Shown piece by piece: positions 55,187-64,000 of a stretch of 64,000 nucleotides of DNA (position 1 is the stretch's first letter; each line of letters starts with the position of its first letter). The notes under the pieces are model-generated. The model had not been told where the DNA came from. It ran no database searches and saw only the letters and a program-made list of their open reading frames with translations. Source of the stretch: Stereocaulon alpinum (lineage: Eukaryota > Ascomycota > Lecanoromycetes > Lecanorales > Stereocaulaceae); contig JAEUBA010000027.1 in assembly GCA_018257865.1 (NCBI GenBank), forward strand, positions 62,001-126,000, written 5' to 3'. Both the position numbers and the translations under genes were made by a program.

Positions 55187-57839
55187 ACTGCTCAGTGGGC
55201 TGAGCTCAAGAGCTGTATCATAACCCAGTGCCCGCACTATGTATGAAGGATGTCTGCTATCTAGATTGCAGTGTGGTGATTGATGCAATTGTAGCTAGGC
55301 AGTGGGATGAAATCTCTGATGGAGCGTGTGGTGGACACTCGTACTGGTATTGTGGCAATGCGCAGATCTCTTCAGGAAGAGAGGGCAAACGTGAGCACTA
55401 ATACTTTCATCCCATGTGCTTGCACAGCCTCGCTCACGTAAGAGCCTCATCCCCCTCGAGCATTTGGGTCATGATCGGGCGTCCTTTTCTCGCGCTAGAG
55501 AATGAACGGCATCAACCCATCCTGTTACACATTACACAATATAAGTCTTGGGTGGCCGCGTGTGACAAGGAAGAGAGTAGTCTTGCACAACATGATCGAG
55601 ATGGTGAGATAAAGTGAGGCTGACGAGCGGTTACCAAGTGCTGACCGGTTGAAATTAGGCAAAACACACAAGGCAATAATCATCCACACACCGATTTCCG
55701 CGGCGCAGCACATGCCCCGGTGCCCCGTGCCCCGTGCCCCCGTAACCCGCCCGTCGCCAATTGGCTTCGCTACGACTGGTGCTAGGTATAGTCAGCAACC
55801 GCTTACCGTGGGATCTACCTAACACCAACGCATCTCAGGTACGCCAACAATGAATGCAAGTCATCATTACCTATTAAATATTATTATACGATCTTGGAAG
55901 TTCACCGGCGTGGGTACACGCCATCTTCGATACCGTACGCAGATCAGCGGCGCTAGGAACCTGAGCCGGGGTCCCGGGAGTCCTCCCAGGCTCCCAGCGG
56001 TCCTCCTTAAGCCCCTCAGACGCCCGACATTGGAGCTACGGTAGAATTTAGGGTGACTGCCATGGCTGCATTCTGGCAGGATCACTACTAAAACTATCTA
56101 ATTTCCGTGAATTTTTCGCAATTAAGCTCCCGGTGCATATGCAAACAGGCTGACCCATCCTTCACCAGCAAATAGGGCGGATCCAAGGTATGATGTAGAT
56201 AGCCAGATGTCACTGGGGGACTCCCAGCAGCATTGCCACCCAAATACTCAGAGCGTGGCTTCCGATGCGACTCGAAGCGAAGCTGGTCGGAGAATGAGTA
56301 CACCACTCGGAAGGTGATTTTATAGGCCGAGTGACTCAAGTCTAGTACTCCACAGATACTCGAATGGAATAGACAGTTGCATATGGTATGTTGAGCGGTG
56401 GCCATGCTTGTTGTCCAGGTAGATAAGACTACGAAGCACACTAAGAGTGAGTACAAGACTCCCGCTCCACAATGCTAGTTGTAGATAAGGAATTCTATCG
56501 AAGAAGACTTTGAGAACTCCCAATAGAGTACGATGTACGTACTCAGGAGGTTTCGAGAAGCGATCAAGTCATACTTGGGCGTCAAGTGACGTACATGAAG
56601 TGGATCAATCGGTCCTTTGTACGATCATTATAGCAGTAAGTGGCCGGATCTCAGTGGCGTGGGAGCGCTTAAGCCCACCTCACACCTGTCAGTGAAGCAA
56701 ATTGTGCACTGAAGTACGTCGTACCAGGGCAGGAGGTCAAACGTCCAACGAACGAGTAGAACAAGACTTCTATCATACCTAGAGCCAACACATGATCCAG
56801 TCGATCCTGCAAGAAGAACATCATCGACACGTGCACCGGCAAAACGATAGCAGCGTTGACATTACAACACTAGATTGATAAAGTGAAGCGGCTATATTAA
56901 CACTTGGGGTGACCAGGGCTACTCACGTGCGCTTTTCGTAGCAAGCGAAGCCACAATTATAGCGCTCATACCAGAGCGTTTAGATCCATCAGCCATATCT
57001 GGAGTGAAGCAACACCATGTCAACTGAAATATTGGTAGAGCACCCAATCGGTCGAACCCATGGCAATGGTTCGGTGCATCGACTGACGGTGTCGTTCCCA
57101 ACAGCGTGAAGCTAACCTATGCTGATGGAGGTCGAGAGTAAAGCATGTCACCGAGATAGTCGAATATGGAAATAGCAATCAGTAAAGACACAGAATTTAT
57201 AAACATCGATAGCAGATACAGTCCGAAGTGGACAAACAAGAAAACCGTAGCAGAGACGCTAGAAGCTAGGGGAGCCCGGAGAGCGGATACCGTAGCACGT
57301 CCCGGCTCTTTTTTGCGAGTTCTTCGCCAACGAAACTAGAAAAATGGCCAATACCGGAAGTGCGATAATTGGACCTATCAGCAGGCTCGCGAGAAAAGTA
57401 GTCGGGAATAAGTCAAGTGATAGCGGAATCCAGCATAACTTGAACAAACACCGTTGTGGAATAGATTCGCATGGCCTCCATCTAATACATGAGCGATAGG
57501 TCACCCGCTGAGAAGCCAACGGGTAGTTGAAAACGCTGATCTTTGTCCGTCCGTAGTCCAAGAGCAGTGGGGCGCAGAGTCTAACGAAATGCACGGCCCC
57601 TCGAAAGCCGTCAGCCAGGTTTTACCCAGGGAGGTATCACTCGTAGCTGTGATGAGGTACTATAGTGGAGCGGTGGACCTGTAGGTAACATTCATTCATG
57701 ACATAAGCTCTAACTATACAATCCAAATTGGTATATTAAATTGCAAAGTGTAGTCCATCTCTTCCCGAACTCATAAAACGACCGTCACATACGCCATACC
57801 GTGCGTAGAAGATATTGAAGGTAGGGTATATACAAGATA
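55187..57839. other. 2.6-kb spacer between two zinc-finger genes
   Basis: No supported gene; many short frames without motifs. A small GTGCCCC heptamer repeat (about 4 copies) lies at 55710-55741. Confidence 0.45.
55710..55741 (+). repeat. Short GTGCCCC tandem repeat
   Basis: Four near-perfect head-to-tail heptamers (GTGCCCC with single variants) in an intergenic region. Confidence 0.8.
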
Positions 57840-60800
57840 TCAACGCTGGCTAAAGTTGAAAGTATGCTGTTGCTGCTGCTGCTGTTGTTGAGCATACAAG
57901 GTTGGGTCGCCGGCGCCTTGCGAATAGTCTTGCATCTGGCCCATTTGAGGTTGTCCCATTTGACTGTATGGTATCGGCATTTGCCCATTGACATTTATTC
58001 TTTGCTGTTGAGGGTATGAAGCTGAGGATGCGCTCATTTGGGCTTGCTGTTGCGCGAACGTTGTTGGTGGTGTGGTGCGTGGGGGGTATGCGGATGAGGG
58101 TGGGGTCATTTGTTGTTGAGGGAACGATGTAGGGGATGTTGTTCGCTGGGAAGGGTATGAGGATGTTGGAGGGCTCATGTGCTGCTGCTGCGTGAACTGT
58201 GTTGGTGGTGACGATCGTTGGGGGAACGTAGACGCTGCAGTATTGCCGAATTGATATCCGACGCCTTCGATGGGGCTGGCGAAAGGCTGTTGCTGCTGAG
58301 GCACGTATTGGAAGCCGCTGTTCTCGTCGTAGGGCGATGCTCGTGGCTGCGAGGTGGGTACGCTGGGGGCCTGTATGCCACCATACAAATTTTCAGAACT
58401 GGTAGTCGAAGGATGGGAAAACCCTCTGTTACTGTTGACCGGGTTGAACTGAGGGTCGGGAGATGCGCTGTACGAGCTGTAATTTGACATCGGATTTTGT
58501 GTCAGAGGGCTCTGTCGGTTCGGAGCGTAGCTTGCAGCCAGATGCTGTGAATGGCCTGGCGGAGGGTATGTAGCTGGTGAAACTCGTTGGTAGTTCATAG
58601 CCTGTACTTGTTCCGGTGTTCCAAAGTAGCCTGCCTGCGGTTGAGAAAGTGGAGAAAAGGCACTAGGGGTTAATTCAGCGCTGCTCCCGCTCGGCACACC
58701 AAAAGGAGATAGTGAAGACGATTGACCTGTTGCCGAGCGGGAAAATGGGCTCTGCGGGATAGGAGAAAGGCTCGTATGTTGAGAGGCTAGGCGCTGCTCG
58801 ATTGGGCTGATTGTGGTTTCGGCAGTGACCTCTTTCTGCTTGACGACACTCAAGACGGGCATGCTTATTTGCTCCATGTGCTTAGCAAGATGTACTGTAA
58901 GCTTCTTCCAGCTGTTGCAGACATTGCCACAGAATTTGCAAGCTTCATCTTTGGGATTCTTTGGCGTCTCGTGCCTGCAATCCTCAACTAGCTTCCACAC
59001 TTGGTCTATCTCATCCGGCGAGTCGTCGTTGTCTCCTGAGTGCTTTATTCGGGCTTTCTGACTGGAGGGGCCCCGTACGGCTGGCTTCCCATTCTTGGCC
59101 GTCTTAACTTTGGGTTCCGGAAGCTTGTGTTCTCGAACCAGATGCTGCACAAAGTTGTCCTTGCGGTAGCACTTGTGAGAGCAATCATTCATGTTGCACA
59201 TCCACCACTCCAGTTGTCGATGTCTTTCGTTCTCATGCCTTACCCAATCTGCCTTGCGCTTGAAAGATTTGGGCTCGGCACATGTAGCGAACGTGCAAGT
59301 GAATGGTTGTACGTCCTCATGTACATGTTTCGACCAGTCCGAAGGCTTGTGAAACTTCTTGACTTTGAAGCAGAGAGAGCATTCAAATTCTGCTGGCAAG
59401 CGCTTGACTGGCGGCATCGGTACTCCAGGAGGGAATTGCGCCGGTGTCACAATGCCTTCCGCCAACGCATTCACGTCTTCATCTGATTGTCCAAGACCAG
59501 CAACCGAAAAGCCAGAGTGGATGAGCTCAGGTTCTCTGCTATTCAGTTTAGACGGCAGGTAAGTGGGCTCACCGCCCGATGCTGAACAATGCTTGCCAGA
59601 AGGACATTTGCCCTGACTAAGAGCTTGACAATGTTTGATCTTGAAATCCATGAGCTTTTTGAAGCGCCGGAGCTGCTCTTGAGCGATCCGGTCAAACATA
59701 AAAGGCGGCAGTCTCGGGTTGAGTTGTCGAATATTGACCTTGAATCCGTCAAGGGTAGGGATGATAGAGTCAGGTCGAATAGATAGATCCATCTTGACAC
59801 CATGGTCTTCCATACCATCATTATCGTCATCATCCTCAAGATCAACAAAGCTGTTACATGCCCCTTCATTCTTAGGGGGCGCAGCAAGAGTTGGCATAGG
59901 CGGTCCCCCTTGCTTAGTCCATAAGTCGGCTATACCAAGATTCGTAGCACTTGTGGATTGTCTCAGAGGGCCAGCACCATTCAAATCACTGCGGCTTCTA
60001 GCGCGCTTAATCTTCTGCCATCCGGTAGGAGAGGATGCTGCAGTCGCGCTAAGGGATCCAGAAGCAGCACCACCAGCAAGAGCACCAGTCTGGAAGGCAA
60101 TTGCAGCTACAGCGCTTCCGGTGTTGATTCGCGGAGACTTGGGCCGCTTGCCCAAGCTCGACATTCTTCGGAGACCGGTAGGCGAAGGCTGTGGGACCCC
60201 CAAGCTATCTTTGCGGCCACGTTGGTCGGCTAGCGTCTGGTCTGGCAGCGATAGACGAGCTGGGTGTTGTGGAACATTTGGGGTCTGGACCTTCGGGCTC
60301 TCACTTGCCTTCCTCGAATTACTTCCACTTCTTCTGGGGACCAGCCTTGCAGCAGCTTTTTGAAGCTGACTACCAAGGCTCTCTTTCCTGTCCTGGCCAC
60401 TGATCTTAGAATCAATCGAGACGCGGTGGAACAAACTCTCGAGATCAGATTCGCTGCTACGACGCCGACTGCCGCAAGTGGCTGCACGAGAAAGTGTTTC
60501 AATATCAAGTGCCCGCTCATGGAAGCGCATGATAGCGTCATTAGCGGTAGCTGGCTGTAGTTTGATGTTTGGATCCGAAGTACTGTATAAGGGATCTTGC
60601 CATAGTTTGGCACGGTATAGTGGTGGTTGATTGGGGAGCTCGTAATAGTTGCCGGGTTTGGCCTCGCCAGGAGTGTCGTTGACGGGTTCTCCGGTCACGG
60701 TCGGTAATGGATCTTCATTAATGCTAGCTGCCTCCATCTCATCATCGTCATCCATGTCCTCATCGCCGCTTTCTTCATTGATGAGTACCCCGGGTCCTGG

Positions 60801-62138
60801 TATATGTGAATCTACCACCGTCGATTGGAAGGTTACGAGGTTGGCATAGGACAGACTTTGAGCCCCAGCGCTCTTGGCTCTAACACGCCTGCTTGTAGAC
60901 GATGGTTTCCGGGGAACGGCATCAACCCCGTCGTCGCTAGGTTCACTACGCTCAAGCCATTCCTCCACATCTAGCTTCTTCAATGCCAATGAAGCATGCT
61001 CCTCTTGTTCCTTAAGATTGGGGACTTCTGTGTCGTTGACTAGAAGCCTAGCTTCAGGATCAAGGCCAATTCTGGGGCCCCCTTGACCTGGTGAACCACT
61101 GAAATAGTCATTCCTCCCATCATCATCATCGGAGTCATCCTCTTGACGCACAGCGAGGTGCGACGAGTGACTTCCCGATCGGCTACGCTTGCCCGTACTC
61201 CGAGGAGCCAATGCCTGGCCCCGGGCAGGCGAATCTCCTCGACTATAATTCTCGAGACGTATGACAGGGCTTGCAGCACGCGCGATTTTGGGTGGGGACG
61301 CTACTGCATTCAATGCGACATCAGAGCTTGGGATTTTCGAGCTGTCCGTCTCAGTGGGCGTTATTTGAGTCGGTGGTGCGAGCAATGGGTCCATGTTCCC
61401 CTGAGCGATGTGGTGTAGTATTGGCGCAGCAAAAGGTGGAGCACTTTCGCTCTTCACCAGGGTTGGTGGGCGCCGGGGACTGTTGGTGCCCTGTCGTGAT
61501 GTTCGGTCTCCTGGATCTGTCGCGACTGGGCTCATGAGATGTGAATCCAACGTCGCTGCACCACTTGAATGGCGAGCCCCATTCCCCTCCCCTTGAGGGC
61601 TGTGAGTATCGGTGCAAGGTTGCAGAGGCTGAGCGCTCTGGTTCGAAGTCTGCTCATTCAGTTCGAAATTCTGATTCAAATTGGACAGTATGTCGAAATT
61701 GTCCTCTAGGTAGAACCCATTTGCGCCGAAATCAGAAATTGTAGTGTTCTCGCTTGTCCCACTGTAGCCATTGTCCGACATGTAGGCATTTGGGCTCAAG
61801 AAGTCGTACGTGTCATTGGTAGCCTCATGTTCCCCGTCTGGATGTAAGGTATGGAAGGCGTTACTCGACGCGGTGTGTGGCGGTGGTAGTAGGTGGTTGT
61901 GGCTGTCGGCAAGAGGAGCGAATTCCTGCAGGCGTTCCTGATCCGCGGTCGTGGGGTGAGGAGGGGTCGGTGAGTGATAGGATCGGGTCGCTGGCGAGTG
62001 GTCGTAGCTCTCCATAGGCACGAGCTGCTCTTCGCTAGGGGAGGAAGGGAAGAAGGGATCGTATGAGGTCTGTTCGTTGAAGCCGATAGGGTAAGGCCGT
62101 TGCCCAGCGGGTGAAGGCGTTGAATGAACGGTTGACAT
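57840..62138 (-). CDS. Large C2H2 zinc-finger protein with Gln-rich C-terminus
   Basis: One open frame of 1432 residues starts at the ATG at 62138. Residues 1-~900 are mostly disordered with acidic patches (EESGDEDMDDDDEMEAAS). A zinc-finger block follows at about 915-1090: CSLCFKVKKFHKPSDWSKHV, CTFATCAEPKSFKRKADWVR with HENERH, CNMNDCSHKCYRKDNFVQHL, and CKFCGNVCNSWKKLTVHLAK with H. The C-terminal ~300 residues are Gln/Ser/Pro-rich, ending with a 9-10 residue poly-Gln. The finger arrangement (KPSDW, KADWVRHENERH) is shared with the neighbouring zinc-finger gene (KNDWKRHENTQH), so the two may be related. A transcription factor role is inferred. In-frame introns cannot be excluded. Confidence 0.82.
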   Translation of the reverse strand: MSTVHSTPSPAGQRPYPIGFNEQTSYDPFFPSSPSEEQLVPMESYDHSPATRSYHSPTPPHPTTADQERLQEFAPLADSHNHLLPPPHTASSNAFHTLHPDGEHEATNDTYDFLSPNAYMSDNGYSGTSENTTISDFGANGFYLEDNFDILSNLNQNFELNEQTSNQSAQPLQPCTDTHSPQGEGNGARHSSGAATLDSHLMSPVATDPGDRTSRQGTNSPRRPPTLVKSESAPPFAAPILHHIAQGNMDPLLAPPTQITPTETDSSKIPSSDVALNAVASPPKIARAASPVIRLENYSRGDSPARGQALAPRSTGKRSRSGSHSSHLAVRQEDDSDDDDGRNDYFSGSPGQGGPRIGLDPEARLLVNDTEVPNLKEQEEHASLALKKLDVEEWLERSEPSDDGVDAVPRKPSSTSRRVRAKSAGAQSLSYANLVTFQSTVVDSHIPGPGVLINEESGDEDMDDDDEMEAASINEDPLPTVTGEPVNDTPGEAKPGNYYELPNQPPLYRAKLWQDPLYSTSDPNIKLQPATANDAIMRFHERALDIETLSRAATCGSRRRSSESDLESLFHRVSIDSKISGQDRKESLGSQLQKAAARLVPRRSGSNSRKASESPKVQTPNVPQHPARLSLPDQTLADQRGRKDSLGVPQPSPTGLRRMSSLGKRPKSPRINTGSAVAAIAFQTGALAGGAASGSLSATAASSPTGWQKIKRARSRSDLNGAGPLRQSTSATNLGIADLWTKQGGPPMPTLAAPPKNEGACNSFVDLEDDDDNDGMEDHGVKMDLSIRPDSIIPTLDGFKVNIRQLNPRLPPFMFDRIAQEQLRRFKKLMDFKIKHCQALSQGKCPSGKHCSASGGEPTYLPSKLNSREPELIHSGFSVAGLGQSDEDVNALAEGIVTPAQFPPGVPMPPVKRLPAEFECSLCFKVKKFHKPSDWSKHVHEDVQPFTCTFATCAEPKSFKRKADWVRHENERHRQLEWWMCNMNDCSHKCYRKDNFVQHLVREHKLPEPKVKTAKNGKPAVRGPSSQKARIKHSGDNDDSPDEIDQVWKLVEDCRHETPKNPKDEACKFCGNVCNSWKKLTVHLAKHMEQISMPVLSVVKQKEVTAETTISPIEQRLASQHTSLSPIPQSPFSRSATGQSSSLSPFGVPSGSSAELTPSAFSPLSQPQAGYFGTPEQVQAMNYQRVSPATYPPPGHSQHLAASYAPNRQSPLTQNPMSNYSSYSASPDPQFNPVNSNRGFSHPSTTSSENLYGGIQAPSVPTSQPRASPYDENSGFQYVPQQQQPFASPIEGVGYQFGNTAASTFPQRSSPPTQFTQQQHMSPPTSSYPSQRTTSPTSFPQQQMTPPSSAYPPRTTPPTTFAQQQAQMSASSASYPQQQRINVNGQMPIPYSQMGQPQMGQMQDYSQGAGDPTLYAQQQQQQQQHTFNFSQR

Positions 62139-63675
62139 GACTGCTCAACAGTATACCGTTTAATATGGGCTTCCGAGGCGTCTTGTTTGCGACCGACTTT
62201 TTGAAACAATGTCGGCCAACAGACGACGGTCCGCGATTGGTGGACTGAAGCGCGATACGATTGTCATCTATCAGGTTGTTGGTCTTGACCGCATCTTGTG
62301 GAGAATGGGATGCGCTTTGGTAGATGATTGAATCAAAGACGTTGTTAGAGGCGCCACACGAAGCGCACAAGGCTAATAGATGGAGAATGTTTAGGTGCAA
62401 GTTGCAGCAGAGCAGGAACCGATGCGATCAATTAACGAGTGATCTAACAAGATACCTAGTGCAATAGTGGAAAGGATTAGTCAAGTGTCAGGTACAGCTT
62501 CTGCTAACCCTCGGCCTCGAGTACTTCGGCTCTCTCTCGGGGTCCGCCGCTGGAACTAAGAGTACCACACGCCGCACCCCCAATAGACATGGGCACGGGT
62601 TAGTACCCGAGAATTGTCCGAAGCTCGGTCGACTCAAAAGGGAGGTTTAGAAGATTGTGAAGAACTGTATGTGTTCCCTGCGTTCCTTGCGCGTATCGCA
62701 ATAATCGTCAGTGATTTCTTGTCTCGGTTTTAACTTCGGGCAATGCTTGTGTTCAAGGCGCTGGAAAGTCCCCGTCGCCGTCCTGGTTCTACGGCTAAGT
62801 GGGGGGCTGAGGCTCTTGCACAGGCTTTCCACACCTGCGAGGCTCAGCGTTCATCGCTCAAAGTCGTTTAGGGTACTCTCGCTTAGGGCAATGGCTTGCT
62901 CAGGCCCTCAGGGCTGACTGCAAAATCAGCCTACCTCGTAGTGCTCGTAAAACAATTATACGTCATCTTGGGCCTGAACTGGGAACCGTGCAACTACAAC
63001 TCCTACTTGCGGGAGTGGTGTACAAGCAATACTTCGAGACAGGCTCGGCTTCGTTGGGAAAGCTCACAATCTTATGTTTGACCTTGTGTCCTTTCACCCG
63101 CAGAGGCAGACACAGCCACCACAGGCCAAGGTTGAGTATGTCGCAGAGTCGTTTCAGAATATGTGAGCTAACCATTGAGTTCAATGTTTTATTGATCTCC
63201 GCCATAATTCTCCGAGCTATGGAAAGCGACTCGGTCAACTTTGTGAGGCAGGACCGTGCTCACGCGCCAACATGATGCAGGAACAGGTAACCACGGGACA
63301 TTGACGTAAAGTCCATCGCGCCATCCACAATTGTTCTTTTGCACAAATCAGGGGCGGGAGCGGCGTTCAATGACATATTTGTGCTCTTTCTGCATGTCTC
63401 ACTCCGTCATCTTGTCTATTCCCGCTTGTGCTTCTGCTCTGTTGTCCGCAAAGTGTTGTCCTTAGTGTTGGATCAACGGCTATATCGTCCTCGTAGTTAT
63501 GCTAGCCAGGGTCAGCTTACGCATGACTCTATAAGCGGCTTGATTCTAGCGGTCGAACCCCCTTGCTGCCATGTGCTCAATAACCCTCAAAACGAACTTC
63601 TCCAGGGTTGTTGTCTATGATACTGGCGAGAGAGTGGTGCATGTAGCCGTGGGCCATGGCTTGGCGACTTGAGCG
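62139..63675. other. Upstream region of the large zinc-finger gene
   Basis: Promoter side of the zinc-finger gene and the 3' flank of the edge gene. No gene or tRNA was recognised. Confidence 0.45.
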
Positions 63676-64000
63676 TTATTTGCCTCTGACATCCATGGTA
63701 TCCATAAATACCTCTGTCAGCTTCTGGAGCTTGTTATTCTGCTCATTCAGCGTTCTAGCCGTAGTCCTGAAGTCTGCAGTCGCTCTCTGAAACCTGAATT
63801 TATCAGTATCCCAGCCCGTTCTCAACGTCTCAATTTCCCGTTGCATATTGAGTATACTGTCCTCTTGCTCAGTTCTATTCTGCATCTGCGAGTGCTGTCG
63901 CAAGATGTCGTCCTTTTCGCGCTGGGATCTGGCAGTGAGGGCTTTTTGTTGCTCTTCCGACGCCTTCTGCAACACCGAGCGTTCGTCGTCGAATCTGCGC
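63676..64000 (-). CDS. Coiled-coil protein, C-terminal part cut by the window edge
   Basis: The frame is open to base 64000, so only the last ~107 residues are present and the N-terminus lies outside. The sequence is a continuous charged helix (KASEEQQKALTARSQREKDD and EQNNKLQKLTEVFMDTMDVR) typical of a coiled coil. The listed Met start at 63975 would be a TTG inside the coil and is not a true start. No family can be named. Confidence 0.6.
   Translation of the reverse strand, partial: RRFDDERSVLQKASEEQQKALTARSQREKDDILRQHSQMQNRTEQEDSILNMQREIETLRTGWDTDKFRFQRATADFRTTARTLNEQNNKLQKLTEVFMDTMDVRGK

Noticed and set aside
63530..63570. tRNA-like segment with GGTCGAACCCC
   Set aside because: It resembles a T-loop but I could not find matching acceptor, D and anticodon arms.

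Overview
The window is nuclear DNA of a filamentous ascomycete (Pezizomycotina). The genes carry short introns (mostly 45-70 nt) with GT..AG ends and CTAAC/CTGAC branch sites. They include families typical of these fungi: Sla1, a Clr5-domain protein, F-box families, large C2H2 regulators, Dal5-like MFS and PMT4. Many genes had to be rebuilt across introns, and the exon coordinates given are read from splice signals plus reading-frame continuity. No rRNA, tRNA, CRISPR array or intact transposon was recognised. The species cannot be named from the sequence.

Layout. 1-5.7 kb is an accessory block with a RING-finger protein, an F-box protein whose N-terminus is a 45-bp minisatellite, a second F-box-like protein and an uncharacterised ORF. 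6.3-7.4 kb is the intron-rich ribosome-biogenesis gene NSA2. About 8.0-9.4 kb is a gene-free tandem satellite of alternating, related monomers. 9.5-34.4 kb is a conserved housekeeping stretch: OS-9/Yos9 (ER-associated degradation), Jac1 (Fe-S cluster co-chaperone), pirin, Sla1 (endocytic actin adaptor), a Dal5-type MFS permease, an uncharacterised conserved protein, protein O-mannosyltransferase Pmt4, ATP synthase subunit e, dynein intermediate chain, a Clr5-domain protein and the U4/U6 snRNP WD40 protein Prp4.

34.5-43.0 kb is a decayed accessory island. It holds a CorA-like Mg2+ transporter pseudogene and a pseudogenised fungal NLR (alpha/beta hydrolase, NB-ARC, TPR), both with in-frame stop codons and frameshifts, and an unidentified degenerate coding relic. 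43.0-49.4 kb returns to conserved genes: a Ptc7-like PP2C, the Mps1 kinase, mitochondrial ribosomal protein bL21m (MRPL49) and a hotdog-fold thioesterase. 50.1-51.2 kb is a probably frameshifted F-box-like gene. 52.3-62.1 kb holds two large C2H2 zinc-finger proteins separated by 2.6 kb without a recognised gene. The right edge cuts a coiled-coil protein.

Most genes serve unrelated core functions: ribosome assembly, splicing, mitochondria, ER quality control and glycosylation, endocytosis, mitosis and dynein transport. Signs of innovation or decay lie in the F-box/RING block, the satellite, the NLR/CorA island and the F-box-like relic.
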